The translations under genes were made by a program, and so were the position numbers. The notes under the pieces are model-generated. The model had not been told where the DNA came from and made no database searches. It saw only the letters and a list, made by a program, of their open reading frames with translations. A stretch of DNA of 64,000 nucleotides from Conexibacter woesei Iso977N. GTDB taxonomy: Bacteria > Actinomycetota > Thermoleophilia > Solirubrobacterales > Solirubrobacteraceae. Each line of letters opens with the position of its first letter. Within the stretch, counting starts at the first letter, position 1. Below are positions 39,421 through 50,437 of this stretch, piece after piece. The stretch lies in the NCBI RefSeq assembly GCF_000424625.1, contig NZ_AUKG01000001.1, forward strand, positions 1,550,001 through 1,614,000. Reading direction: 5' to 3'.

Positions 39421-40539
39421 GTGATCGCGCAGGAACGCACGGGCTCCAACGTCACGACCCTCGAGCTCTTCTTCGACCTCGTCTTCGTGTTCGTGATCAC
39501 GCAGCTGTCGACGGTCCTGGCGCACGACCTCACCTGGGACGGCGTCGGCCACGTCGCGCTGATGCTCGGCCTGATCTGGTTCATGTACGGCGGCTACGCG
39601 TGGCTGACCAACGCGATCGACGTCGCCGCGCCGGTCAACCGCGCGTTCCTGCTCGCCGGGATGTGCGGGTACTTCGTGATCGCGCTGAGCGTCCCGGAGG
39701 CGTTCCACGGCTCGGGCCTCGCGTTCGGGATCGGCTACGTGGTCGTCGTCGCGGTCCACACCGGGCTGTTCGCCAGCAGCGCGGGCGGCCTCGCGCCCCA
39801 GGCGATCCTGCGGCTCGCGCCCGGGAACCTGGGCAACGCGGCGCTGGTGCTGGTCGGCGGCGCGGTCGGCGGGACCACGCAGGTGGTCCTGTGGACGATC
39901 AGCGTCGTCGCGATCTGGGTGCTCCCGAAGCTGATCGGCAACCAGGACTTCGAGGTCGCGCCCGCGCACTTCGTCGAGCGCCACGGGCTGGTGATCATCG
40001 TCGCGGTCGGCGAGTCGATCGTGGCCGTCGGCGTCGGCGCGTCCGGGCTGGCGGTGAACGCCGAGCTGGTGCTGTTCGCGGTGTGCGGGCTGCTGCTGTC
40101 GGCGTCGCTGTGGTGGACGTACTTCGGCGGCGACGACGAGCGCGCGGAGGAGGCGCTGGCGGCGCTGCCGACGCGGGCGCGCGCGGTCGCGGCGCTGGAC
40201 GGCTACGGCTTCGCGCACTACGCGCTGCTGCTGGGGATCGTGTTCGTCGCGGTCGGGCTGAAGTCGGCGACCGGGCACGCCTACGACGCGTCGAGCACGG
40301 GGGAGGCGGCGGTGCTCGCGGGCGGCGCCGCGCTGTTCCTGGCGGGCGACGTGTGGTTCCGCCGCGTGCTGCGCATCGGCGCCGGGACCGGCCGGCGGGC
40401 CGTCGCCGCCGTCGTGGTGCTGGCGACGATCCCGCTCGGGACCGAGGTCGCGGCGATCGCCCAGGTCGCCGCGCTGGCGCTCGTGATCGCCGCCGGTGCG
40501 TCGGAGCTCGGACGCTTCGCTCAAGTCAGAACGTCTTGA
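39421..40539 (+). CDS. ltrA: Low temperature requirement A-like membrane protein
   Basis: 372 residues with about 11 membrane helices. The LtrA family phrase TTLELFFDLVFVFVITQLST opens the protein, followed by LIWFMYGGYAWLTNAID and ERHGLVIIVAVGESIVAVG. Known from Listeria as needed for growth in the cold; the molecular role is not established. Stop codon overlaps the -35 of the next gene. Confidence 0.93.
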   Translation: MIAQERTGSNVTTLELFFDLVFVFVITQLSTVLAHDLTWDGVGHVALMLGLIWFMYGGYAWLTNAIDVAAPVNRAFLLAGMCGYFVIALSVPEAFHGSGLAFGIGYVVVVAVHTGLFASSAGGLAPQAILRLAPGNLGNAALVLVGGAVGGTTQVVLWTISVVAIWVLPKLIGNQDFEVAPAHFVERHGLVIIVAVGESIVAVGVGASGLAVNAELVLFAVCGLLLSASLWWTYFGGDDERAEEALAALPTRARAVAALDGYGFAHYALLLGIVFVAVGLKSATGHAYDASSTGEAAVLAGGAALFLAGDVWFRRVLRIGAGTGRRAVAAVVVLATIPLGTEVAAIAQVAALALVIAAGASELGRFAQVRTS

Positions 40540-40576
40540 CGCCGAAACATTTGGTAACTAATATTTAGGTACCGAA
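40536..40576 (+). promoter_or_regulatory. Promoter with MarR-type palindromic operator before the DHA2 exporter gene
   Basis: TTGACG (40536-40541), a 17-base spacer and TAATAT (40559-40564) form the best sigma-70 promoter in the window. A palindrome with arms TTTGGTAACTAA and TTAGGTACCGAA (10 of 12 positions symmetric, 3-base centre) spans 40550-40576, covering the -10 and start site and ending at the ATG. The transcript would have at most ~6 leader bases. Most likely bound by the MarR protein encoded downstream. Confidence 0.75.
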
Positions 40577-42094
40577 ATGAACTCTTCCTCTTCTTCTGAA
40601 ACGCTCCCCGCTCCCCGCATCGAGCCGCACGTCTGGCGGATCGCCATCGTCGTGATCCTCGGCGCGATCATGTCGGTCCTCGACACGACGATCGTCAACG
40701 TCGCGCTCGACGACCTCTCCAAGGACCTGCACTCCTCGCTGGACTCGATCCAGTGGGTCGTGACCGGCTACATGCTCGCGCTGGCCGCCGTGATCCCCGT
40801 CACGGGCTGGGCCGCGCGCCGCTTCGGCTCACGCAGGCTGTACCTGATCGCGCTCGTCGCCTTCACCGTCGGCTCCGCGCTCTGCGGGCTGGCGAACTCG
40901 ACCGGCGAACTGGTCGCGTTCCGCGTGATGCAGGGCATCGGCGGCGGCATGCTGATGCCGATCGGCCAGATGGTCCTGGTCAAGGCCGCCGGCCCGCGCA
41001 ACCTGCCGCGCGTCATGGCCGCGATCGGCGTCCCGATCATCCTCGCGCCGGTCTTCGGCCCGACGCTCGGCGGCCTGCTCCTGGAGCACGCCGGGTGGCA
41101 GTGGATCTTCCTCGTCAACCTCCCGGTCGGCGTGATCGCGCTGGTGACCGCGCTGCGCCTGCTCCCCAAGGACCAGCCGGAGGACGCGGGGTCGCTGGAC
41201 TTCATCGGCCTGGTGCTCGTCGCCGCCGGCCTGGTCGGCGTGACATACGGCCTGGCCGAGTCCGGCAGCGCCGGGTCGCTCGTGGCCGGCAAGGTGCTGG
41301 TCCCGGTTGTTGTCGGTCTTGTCTTGATCGCCGCGTTCGTCCTGCGCGCGCTGCGGATCCCGGCGCCGCTGCTCGACGTCCGGCTGTACAAGAACCGCGC
41401 GTTCGCGGCCGCGTCGGTGACGACGTTCTGCCTCGGCGCCGCGCTGTTCGGCGCGATGATCCTGATGCCGCTGTACTTCCAGCAGGTCCGCGGTGAGGAC
41501 GCGGTGACGACCGGCCTGCTGCTGATGCCGCAGGGCGTCGGCGCGGCGTTCGCGATGCGCATGAGCGCGTCCGCCACCGAGCGCTGGGGCGGCGGTGTGA
41601 CCGCGCTGATCGGCGGCGCGATCACGGTCGTGGCGACCATCCCCTTCGTGTTGATCGGCGGCGGGACGTCCTACTGGCTGATCGGTGTCGCGATGGTCTT
41701 CCGCGGGTTCGGCATCGGGATGTCGATGATGCCGGCGATGACGGCCGCGTTCGCGGTCCTGCGCCCGGACCAGGTCAACCACGCGACGCCGCAGCTGAAC
41801 GTGCTGCAGCGGGTCGGCGGGTCGGTCGGCACGGCGATCCTGTCGGTCGTCTTGACCAACCACCTGACGGACGCCGCCGGCGCGGCGCGCGCCGCGGGGC
41901 ACGCGCCGACGGCGGACTCGCTGGCGAGCGCGTTCGGCTCCACCTACTGGTGGGTGCTGGGTGTGACCGCGTTCGCGCTGGTCCCGACATTGTTGTTGTC
42001 CTTGGTCGAGCGTTCCGCGCGGAACGCGGGCGTGGCGGAGACGCCGGCGCCCGCCGCGATCGAGGACCTCGAGCTGGCGCTCGAGGCGGTCTAG
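40577..42094 (+). CDS. DHA2-family MFS drug exporter (EmrB/QacA type)
   Basis: 505 residues with about 14 membrane helices. Family signatures: SVLDTTIVNVALDDL (first helix with conserved Asp), WVVTGYMLALAAVIPVTGW, GWAARRFGSRRLYL (motif A), GIGGGMLMPIGQMVL and the motif-C-like GVPIILAPVFGPTLGGLL. A proton-driven multidrug or toxic-compound exporter. Forms an operon with the MarR regulator 3 bases downstream. Confidence 0.95.
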   Translation: MNSSSSSETLPAPRIEPHVWRIAIVVILGAIMSVLDTTIVNVALDDLSKDLHSSLDSIQWVVTGYMLALAAVIPVTGWAARRFGSRRLYLIALVAFTVGSALCGLANSTGELVAFRVMQGIGGGMLMPIGQMVLVKAAGPRNLPRVMAAIGVPIILAPVFGPTLGGLLLEHAGWQWIFLVNLPVGVIALVTALRLLPKDQPEDAGSLDFIGLVLVAAGLVGVTYGLAESGSAGSLVAGKVLVPVVVGLVLIAAFVLRALRIPAPLLDVRLYKNRAFAAASVTTFCLGAALFGAMILMPLYFQQVRGEDAVTTGLLLMPQGVGAAFAMRMSASATERWGGGVTALIGGAITVVATIPFVLIGGGTSYWLIGVAMVFRGFGIGMSMMPAMTAAFAVLRPDQVNHATPQLNVLQRVGGSVGTAILSVVLTNHLTDAAGAARAAGHAPTADSLASAFGSTYWWVLGVTAFALVPTLLLSLVERSARNAGVAETPAPAAIEDLELALEAV

Positions 42095-42097
42095 GCG

Positions 42098-42562
42098 ATG
42101 AGCGCTTCTTCCGGCCAGGGGGTCGCGACCACGCCTGCGACCGAGGCGGTCCGGCTGGCGTTCGTCGAGCTGATGGGCGCCGAGCGCCGCCTGCGGGCCC
42201 GCGACCAGAAGTGCGGGCCCGGCGAGCTGACCCAGGGCCAGATCCGGGCGCTGTTCACGATCGACACCAAGGGCGAGGCGACCGCGGGCGAGCTGGCCAA
42301 GGCGGCCGAGCTGTCGCCCGCGAGCGTGTCGTCGATGTTGGACAACCTGGAACGCGACGGCATCATCGAACGCCGCCGCTCCGACAGCGACCGCCGCGTC
42401 GTCGTCGTCACGTTGACGGCGGCAGGCCAGGAGCTCCTGGAACGCAAGCGCACCGCCTGGCGCGACCGCGGCGCCCAGGCCCTCGAAGGCATCTCCGACG
42501 AGCACCTCGTCGCGGCGGCCGACGTCATGCACCGCATGGCGGGCCTGCTGGACGACCTGTAG
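42098..42562 (+). CDS. MarR-family regulator
   Basis: 154 residues. Winged helix with GQIRALFTID, ATAGELAKAAELSPASVSSM, LDNLERDGIIERRRSDSDRR and VVVVTLTAAGQELLER; helices at both ends for dimerisation. Starts 3 bases after the exporter stop, so it is co-transcribed and presumably represses the shared promoter at 40536-40576 until a drug-like ligand binds. Confidence 0.95.
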   Translation: MSASSGQGVATTPATEAVRLAFVELMGAERRLRARDQKCGPGELTQGQIRALFTIDTKGEATAGELAKAAELSPASVSSMLDNLERDGIIERRRSDSDRRVVVVTLTAAGQELLERKRTAWRDRGAQALEGISDEHLVAAADVMHRMAGLLDDL

Positions 42563-42579
42563 GCCTACAACATCGGCTC

Positions 42580-43068
42580 TCAGAGCCGGCCGTCGAACAC
42601 CAGCAGCGGCGGCGCCTGCGGGAAGAGCTCCGCGAGCGCGCCGGCCAGCACCTCGAAGTCCTCGCGGTTGCGGGTCGCCACATCCAGGCCTCCGGCGAAG
42701 GCTGTCGCGGCGATCTGGATGTCGAGCAACCACGACGCCTGGCGCATCGTCTTCGACCGGTGGTCCTTCGGTCGTGATGGTGGATGGCGCATCTCGGCGC
42801 GCAGCCGGCCGGCGACGATCCCTGCGCGACCATCGAACGGCACGATCGCGAACGACCCGTCGTCGACGAGCGTGGTGAACCATGCAAGCAGCGCCAGGGC
42901 GCGGTCGTCGAGAGCGGCGATCCGCTGGTACCCATAGGCGATCTCCAGCACCGCAGGAGCCGCCAACCGCACCGGCGTCCCCAGCGTCCGTTGGTCGTTC
43001 AGATGCTCCAGTTCGGCGCTCTCGGGGCGAACGCGCGACGCGAGCGAGGTGTCCCACATGACCGTCAC
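42580..43068 (-). CDS. vapC: PIN-domain toxin (VapC family)
   Basis: 162 residues. PIN-domain acidic residues: MWDTSL at the N-terminus, PAVLEIAYGY (central Glu), LLDIQIAATAFAGGLDVATR and NREDFEVL near the C-terminus. Predicted RNase toxin that cuts tRNA or rRNA. GTG at 43068 or ATG at 43059 are both possible; the GTG follows the antitoxin stop by 9 bases. A pair with the upstream RHH protein. Confidence 0.9.
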   Translation of the reverse strand: MTVMWDTSLASRVRPESAELEHLNDQRTLGTPVRLAAPAVLEIAYGYQRIAALDDRALALLAWFTTLVDDGSFAIVPFDGRAGIVAGRLRAEMRHPPSRPKDHRSKTMRQASWLLDIQIAATAFAGGLDVATRNREDFEVLAGALAELFPQAPPLLVFDGRL

Positions 43069-43077
43069 GTCGAGCCG

Positions 43078-43413
43078 TCAGCGAGGATCGTCCGGCGCGT
43101 CGTCCAACGACGCGAGAAGCTGTGCGATCTCGTCGGGTGACGGCATCTCCGCCTCCGGGGTCTCGACCGCACCCGGGAAGACCGCGGCCCAGCGCTCGGC
43201 ACGACGATCCGCGATGCGCTGCTCGAGCTCGTACAGCTGCGCTCCGCGGGTGGCAAGCCGGAGGAGGGCGTCGTTGCGCGAGATGCCGAGATCGCTCGCG
43301 AGGCGGTCGGCCGTCGTCGTCAACTCGTCCGGTACCCGGAGCGTCGTCCGCGCGCCGTCCGAGCGCGGCGCCCGTGCCGCAGCGGTTACGTGGCGGACGT
43401 CAGCCATGGCCAT
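43078..43413 (-). CDS. vapB: Ribbon-helix-helix antitoxin (VapB-like)
   Basis: 111 residues. RTTLRVPDELTTTADRLAS followed by LGISRNDALLRLATRG is a ribbon-helix-helix DNA-binding unit; the acidic C-terminus (FPGAVETPEAEMPSPDEIAQ) is where such antitoxins embrace the PIN toxin. The start is ATG 43413 or 43407. A perfect palindrome lies 5 bases upstream and is the likely autoregulatory operator. Confidence 0.85.
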   Translation of the reverse strand: MAMADVRHVTAAARAPRSDGARTTLRVPDELTTTADRLASDLGISRNDALLRLATRGAQLYELEQRIADRRAERWAAVFPGAVETPEAEMPSPDEIAQLLASLDDAPDDPR

Positions 43414-43418
43414 GAGGC

Positions 43419-43437
43419 TAGCGCATCAACTGATGCG

Positions 43438-43440
<3 letters not shown>
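43419..43440. promoter_or_regulatory. Perfect palindrome before vapBC
   Basis: TAGCGCATCA-AC-TGATGCGCTA: two exact 10-base arms around two bases, 5 bases before the vapB start. It also contains the stop codon of the upstream VOC gene. Position and symmetry fit an operator for the RHH antitoxin; a hairpin acting as terminator of the biotin operon is the alternative. Confidence 0.7.
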
Positions 43441-45791
<2,351 letters not shown>

Positions 45792-46997
45792 TCAGTGCCC
45801 GAACGGCATGCCGGACAGCTGCGCGGCCTCGTCGGGCCTCTCGCCCGGCCAGCGGTTCGGCGCCCCGTCGGGCCGCGGCGGCACCGTGTCCTTCCTGGCG
45901 TAGCGCAGCTGCGACGCCGGATCCCACACGGTGATCTCGATCCCCGCCGCGGCGGCGGCCGACGCGTCGTCGAGGTAGCTCTCGACCACGTCGGAGGTCT
46001 CACCGTCCAGCCAGCCCGAGCGGTTGTCCGGCCGCGGGTTGGAGCCGTTGTCCTCGAAGCGGTTGATGTTCAACCCCAGGTCGGTGAACATCGCGCGGTC
46101 GTCGGCGGGCGTGGCGTTCAGCGTCGTCAGGAAGTTGCCCATCATCACGCCGTTGAGCCCCGCCTTGACCGCCAGCGGCTGCAGCTCGCCGAGGTTCTCG
46201 ACGCGCCCGCCGCACAGCCGGAACAGCGCCTCGGGCAGGACCAGCCGGAAGATCGCGATCCACTTCACGACCTCCCACGGATCCATGTGGTCGCGGTCGC
46301 CGAACTTCGTCCCCGGGCGCGGGTTGAGCAGGTTGATCGGCACCGACGTCGGGTTGATCTTCGACAGCTCGAACGCCATCTCGACCCGCTGCGCGCGCGA
46401 CTCGCCGAGGTTCAGGATCCCGCCGACGCACGTCTCCAGCCCCGCCTCCTCGACCGCCTGGATCGTGCGCAGGCGCCCCTCGTAGCGGACGGTCGAGGAG
46501 ACCTCCGGGTAGTAGGACTCCGCGGTCTCGACGTTGTGGTGGACGCGCTGGATCCCTGCGTCCTTCAGCGCCTTCGCGCGGTCGACCGACATGTGGCCGA
46601 CCGACGCGCAGCGCTTGAGGTTGGTGTGCTCGGCGACCAGCCGCGCGCCCTCCAGGACCTTCTCGAAGTCGCGCCTGGACAGCCCCTGGCCCTGGGTGAC
46701 CATGCAGAACCGGTGCGCGCCCGCGGCCTCGGCGGCCCTCGCGTGCTCCAGGATCTGCTCCGGCGACATCATCGCGTGCAGCGGCGTCTCGGCCTCCGCG
46801 AACCGCGACTGCGCGCAGAACCCGCAGTCCTCGGCGCAGCCGCCGGACTTCGCGTTGACCAGCGAGCACATGTCGGTGGAGTCGCCGAAGCGGTCCTGGC
46901 GCGCGGCCCAGGCGCGTTCGACGAGCTCCAGGATCCGTTCGTGATCCTCGAGCTCGCCGAGGGCGAGCGCTTCCTCAGGAGTGATCAGCGGCGGCAT
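45792..46997 (-). CDS. bioB: Biotin synthase
   Basis: 401 residues. Radical SAM enzyme inserting sulfur into dethiobiotin. The Fe-S motif CAEDCGFCAQS (CxxxCxxC) is intact, followed by CMVTQGQGLSRRDFEKV, RVHHNVETAESYYPEV, CVGGILNLGES and NLLNPRPGTKF. About 50 residues longer than most BioB at the C-terminus (ITVWDPASQLRYARKDT ... AAQLSGMPFGH). I prefer ATG 46997 to 47015 because TACTGT lies exactly 7 bases before it and neither has a Shine-Dalgarno sequence. First gene of bioB-bioF-bioD-VOC. Confidence 0.97.
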   Translation of the reverse strand: MPPLITPEEALALGELEDHERILELVERAWAARQDRFGDSTDMCSLVNAKSGGCAEDCGFCAQSRFAEAETPLHAMMSPEQILEHARAAEAAGAHRFCMVTQGQGLSRRDFEKVLEGARLVAEHTNLKRCASVGHMSVDRAKALKDAGIQRVHHNVETAESYYPEVSSTVRYEGRLRTIQAVEEAGLETCVGGILNLGESRAQRVEMAFELSKINPTSVPINLLNPRPGTKFGDRDHMDPWEVVKWIAIFRLVLPEALFRLCGGRVENLGELQPLAVKAGLNGVMMGNFLTTLNATPADDRAMFTDLGLNINRFEDNGSNPRPDNRSGWLDGETSDVVESYLDDASAAAAAGIEITVWDPASQLRYARKDTVPPRPDGAPNRWPGERPDEAAQLSGMPFGH

Positions 46998-47004
46998 GCC
47001 CGGC

Positions 47005-47010
47005 ACAGTA
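47005..47010 (-). promoter_or_regulatory. -10 element TACTGT of the biotin operon, leaderless spacing
   Basis: Seven bases before ATG 46997. No obvious BirA- or BioQ-type palindrome was found around it. Confidence 0.5.
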
Positions 47011-47185
47011 GGCATGCGCCCGGACGGTCAACGGCGACGCGGCGAGCACGCCGTTCTGGCAGAGCGTGCGTGCGGGATGTCACAACCGCGCGGGGCGCAG
47101 ACTCTGAGGGGATAGAGGGAAACGGGGTCCTTCGATCGGATGGCGGAGTGGACCATCGTCTACCCGTCGATCATCAGAAGTGGGG

Positions 47186-47605
47186 ATGGCGAAACGACGC
47201 TCACCAACCGATGATGTGCACAACGTGGCTGCCGCCGATCCCATCCGTGTGCTCTTGTGCGATGACGCCGAGGGCTTCCGCGCGCTGATGCGCGTCTCGC
47301 TCGCCGCTGATCCGGCGATCGAGATCGTCGGAGAAGCTGCCGACGGGGAAGCGGGTGTGGACGCGGCGGCCGCGCTGCAGCCCGACGTGGTGCTGCTCGA
47401 CATGTCGATGCCGCGCATGGGCGGCCTGCAGGCGATCCCGAAGATGCGCCGCCGCGCGCCGCGCACGTCGATCATCGGCCTGTCGAGCCTCTCGGCGTCC
47501 AGGATGGCCGCGCCGTCGAAGGAGATCGGCGCTCACTCCTACCTGGAGAAGGGCACCGAGCTCGACACGATCCGTGCGGCCATCCACGAGGCGGCCGACC
47601 GCTAG
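47186..47605 (+). CDS. Stand-alone response-regulator receiver protein
   Basis: About 139 residues. A receiver domain only: acidic pair in VLLCDDAEGFRALM, phosphoacceptor Asp in VVLLDMSMPRMGG, the Ser of GLSSLSAS and Lys in YLEKGTELD. No output domain; the chain ends after the last helix. Probably a phosphorelay or protein-interaction switch. No histidine kinase nearby. Start ATG 47186; GTG 47180 is also in frame. Confidence 0.93.
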   Translation: MAKRRSPTDDVHNVAAADPIRVLLCDDAEGFRALMRVSLAADPAIEIVGEAADGEAGVDAAAALQPDVVLLDMSMPRMGGLQAIPKMRRRAPRTSIIGLSSLSASRMAAPSKEIGAHSYLEKGTELDTIRAAIHEAADR

Positions 47606-47608
47606 ATT
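47603..47608 (+). promoter_or_regulatory. -10 element TAGATT, overlapping the receiver stop codon
   Basis: Eight bases before the GTG of the acetyltransferase gene; its TAG is the receiver stop codon. Confidence 0.45.
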
Positions 47609-47616
47609 TCCTCCGC

Positions 47617-48309
47617 GTGGACGACGCGGAGCTGGCACGGAGATCGATCCTCGGCTTCTGCGAGACGCTCGCGGCGCTGGCCGGCGAGCACGCGGTCCGG
47701 CGCGAGAACGTGATCGGCGCGCGGGTCCCGGACTCCGACAACCCGTGGCTGGACGCGGCCGCCGTGCCGCACGGCTTCGCGCCGCCGCAGGCCGACGACG
47801 CCGGGCTGCCGCACTGCCTCTGGGCCGAGGCCGAGGCGATCCCGGGGCGCTACGAGCGCGGGCACATCGCGATGCCGTGCATGGGGATCGCCCTGAACGG
47901 CGGCGCCGCGTTGCCGGAGGGCGACCCGCTGGACCTCGTCACGCCGACGCTGGACGTCGTCGGCGCCGTCAACGACCGCGCCTACGGCCAGGACGACGCG
48001 CTCGGACCGCTCGTCCGCGCGCTCCAGGACGACCGCGTCAGCGCGCACGGCGCGCGCGTGGACGGCGAGACCGTGTGCGTCGCGCTGACGCTGCGCATCG
48101 GCGACGACGTGTCGATCCAGTACGTCGCGACCGAGCGCGACCACCGCGGCCAGGGCCTCGCCTCCCGGCTCATGACCAACATCATGAACAACGCCCGTGC
48201 GACCGGCGCGACGACCGCGACGCTCCAGGCCAGCCCGGACGGCCGCCCGGTCTACGAGCGCCTGGGCTTCCGGACCGTCGCGACGCTGCGCGCGTTCATC
48301 CGCGAGTAG
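47617..48309 (+). CDS. GNAT-family N-acetyltransferase
   Basis: 230 residues. The acetyl-CoA-binding motif A is IQYVATERDHRGQGLASRLM and the terminal motif B is VYERLGFRTVATL. The N-terminal ~120 residues are divergent and may set substrate specificity. Substrate unknown. Confidence 0.9.
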   Translation: MDDAELARRSILGFCETLAALAGEHAVRRENVIGARVPDSDNPWLDAAAVPHGFAPPQADDAGLPHCLWAEAEAIPGRYERGHIAMPCMGIALNGGAALPEGDPLDLVTPTLDVVGAVNDRAYGQDDALGPLVRALQDDRVSAHGARVDGETVCVALTLRIGDDVSIQYVATERDHRGQGLASRLMTNIMNNARATGATTATLQASPDGRPVYERLGFRTVATLRAFIRE

Positions 48310-48316
48310 CTCAGCG

Positions 48317-49138
48317 TCAGCGGCCGCAGCACTTCTTGTACTTCTTGCCCGACCCGCACCAGCAGGCGTCGTTGCGGCCCGGGGGCCAGGCGAGCGCCGC
48401 GCCCTCCTGGGCGACGTCGTAGGCGGCGCGGGCGCGGACCTCGGAGGCCTCGGCGTCGAAGTCGTTGGCCTCGGCCAGCGCGACGACGCGCTCCACCGTC
48501 AGCGGCGCGACGACCGGGTGGCGCGGCGCGCCGGGGGCGATCGCGCGCATGCGGCGGTCCAGCTCCAGCGCGTAGGCCGCGTGGCCGCCCGCCTCCCAGT
48601 CGGCGGCGAAGGCCGGCCACGCGGCGACCGCGCGGGCGAACTCGTCGAGCGGGAAGTACGGCGTCGCGACCGGCGTGTCGACGCCCGTCGCCGCGGCGCG
48701 CGCCAGGGCGAGCCGCGCCTGCTCGTCGATCGCCTCGGCCGGCAGCCCGGCGTCGGCCAGCGCCTGCGTGCGCTCGCCGACGATCTGGCGCAGCGTGTCG
48801 CCGTCGGCTCCGGACCGCAGCGCCAGCCCCAGCGCCTGCCCGAACAGCTCGGCGGCGACATCCGGCGCGCCGGCCTCGGCGTGGGCCGAGCCCGCCAGGA
48901 ACGGGACCGTCGGATCGCCCGGGTGGTCGCGCTCCAGCGCGGCCCAGATCGTGTCGGCCTCGCCCTTGCGCCCGGCCAGGACGTGCATCCACGCGACGTG
49001 CCAGCGCTGGTCCTCGCCGGTCAGCTCCTGCAGCTGCCCGAGGACCTCGATCGCCTCGTCGTACTGCCCGGTGGTCTCCAGCGTGTCGATGCGCTCCTCG
49101 AGCGCCTCGACGTCCCTGCGTGACGGTGACGGCGACAT
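48317..49138 (-). CDS. SEC-C motif protein with TPR-like helices
   Basis: 273 residues. The C-terminus is a zinc-binding SEC-C motif, CWCGSGKKYKKCCG, as at the end of SecA. The N-terminal ~120 residues look like TPR helices (YDEAIEVLGQLQELTGEDQR, PDVAAELFGQALGLALRSG). Probably ribosome- or partner-binding; function unknown. Starts 4 bases after the upstream enoyl-CoA hydratase stop. Confidence 0.9.
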   Translation of the reverse strand: MSPSPSRRDVEALEERIDTLETTGQYDEAIEVLGQLQELTGEDQRWHVAWMHVLAGRKGEADTIWAALERDHPGDPTVPFLAGSAHAEAGAPDVAAELFGQALGLALRSGADGDTLRQIVGERTQALADAGLPAEAIDEQARLALARAAATGVDTPVATPYFPLDEFARAVAAWPAFAADWEAGGHAAYALELDRRMRAIAPGAPRHPVVAPLTVERVVALAEANDFDAEASEVRARAAYDVAQEGAALAWPPGRNDACWCGSGKKYKKCCGR

Positions 49139-49142
49139 AGGC

Positions 49143-49934
49143 CTACTTCCCCTGCCAGCGCGCCGGGCGCTTCTCGGCGAACGCCTTGACGCCCTCGGCC
49201 AGGTCCTCGCTCTCGAAGCACGCCTTGCGCAGCGCGATCAGCTCGGCCTCGACCGCCGGATCCAGCGCCGCCTCGGCGGACAGCAGCGCCCGCAGCACGC
49301 GCTTGTTGCCGCGCACGCTCAGCGGCGCGTTGCGCGTCAGCTCGTCGGCCCAGTCCAGGGCGAAGTTCTCCAGGTCCTCGGCACCGACGACGTCGTGCAG
49401 CAACCCCCACACCTTGGCCTCGCGCGCGTCGATGTTGCGCCCGAGCAGGAACAGCTGCCGCGTGCGCGGCTCGCCGATCGCGTGCAGGAAGCGACGCAGC
49501 CCCGTGTGCGAGTAGACGAGCCCGAGCTTGGCGGGCGGCATGCCGAGCCTGATGCCGTCGCGCGCGACGCGCAGGTCGCAGGCCAGCGCCAGCTCCAGGC
49601 CGCCGCCGATCGTGTGGCCCGGCAGCGCGGCGATCGTCGGGACGTCGGTGGCGTCGAGCGCGTCGATCGCGCTCGTGAACGGGTGCGCGACGAGCTTCTC
49701 GGCCTCGGCGGCGAAGACGTCGTCGGGGATGTCGCCGATGTCGTAGCCCGAGGAGAACATCCCGCCCGCGCCGGTGAGGATCACCGCCCGTGTCCCATCC
49801 CCATCGGCGGCACGCACGGCCGACGCGATCCCGTCGAGGATCGCGTGGTCCAGCGCGTTGCGCTTGCTGGGGTTGGAGATGGTCAGCCGCCGGACTCCGT
49901 CCAGCGGCTCGTCGATCAGCAGCTCGCCCGCCAT
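49143..49934 (-). CDS. Enoyl-CoA hydratase/isomerase (crotonase family)
   Basis: 263 residues. Crotonase phrases: RNALDHAILDGIASAV, GGMFSSGYDIGDIP, LPGHTIGGGLELALACDLRV with the oxyanion-hole glycines, and MPPAKLGLVYSHTGLRRF. Likely a fatty-acid or other acyl-CoA step. TAGCCT is 10 bases before the ATG. Operon with the SEC-C gene. Confidence 0.94.
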   Translation of the reverse strand: MAGELLIDEPLDGVRRLTISNPSKRNALDHAILDGIASAVRAADGDGTRAVILTGAGGMFSSGYDIGDIPDDVFAAEAEKLVAHPFTSAIDALDATDVPTIAALPGHTIGGGLELALACDLRVARDGIRLGMPPAKLGLVYSHTGLRRFLHAIGEPRTRQLFLLGRNIDAREAKVWGLLHDVVGAEDLENFALDWADELTRNAPLSVRGNKRVLRALLSAEAALDPAVEAELIALRKACFESEDLAEGVKAFAEKRPARWQGK

Positions 49935-49961
49935 TCGCGGCGGGAGGCTATTGGTTCCGCG

Positions 49962-50174
49962 CTATTCGAGGACGACGAGGACGTCGCCCTCGTTCACGGC
50001 CTGGCCCTCTTCGCAGAGGATCTCCTTGACCGTGCCCTCGTCCTCGGCCTCGACCGGCATCTCCATCTTCATGGACTCGAGGATCACGACCGTGTCGCCC
50101 TCGGCGATCGTGTCGCCGACCTTGCACTCGATCTTCCACACGGTGCCCGTGATGTGGGCCTCGATCTGCGCCAT
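49962..50174 (-). CDS. Stand-alone biotin/lipoyl attachment carrier protein
   Basis: 70 residues, a complete biotinyl domain: ILESMKMEMPV carries the modified Lys within the MKM motif. It resembles the small free biotinylated proteins of actinobacteria (TB7.3-type). No carboxylase subunit is adjacent. Its presence 3 kb from the biotin operon is notable but may be coincidental. TATCTT lies 7 bases before the ATG. Confidence 0.95.
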   Translation of the reverse strand: MAQIEAHITGTVWKIECKVGDTIAEGDTVVILESMKMEMPVEAEDEGTVKEILCEEGQAVNEGDVLVVLE

Positions 50175-50181
50175 GCGCGGG

Positions 50182-50187
50182 AAGATA
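50182..50187 (-). promoter_or_regulatory. -10 element TATCTT, leaderless spacing
   Basis: Seven bases before the ATG of the biotinyl carrier gene. Confidence 0.5.
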
Positions 50188-50437
50188 GGCGACGGGCAGG
50201 ACAGGTGACCGCACGTTCACATCGTCTCGACCGTCGGGCGGAACCGGGCACCGGAAGTTCCGACCGGCGGGCGATAGAGCGGAGGCCGTGCGGTCAGCAT
50301 CATGCTGTCTACGTGATCGGCCGGGGGACATCGCAACAGCGAACACCGTCTCCTCCTGCGACGACTGGCTGTTGTGCCGTCCGATCACCGCTCCGTTGAT
50401 GGCTTGACCCACCGTCGCGGAGCACGCCTGGGGACCT

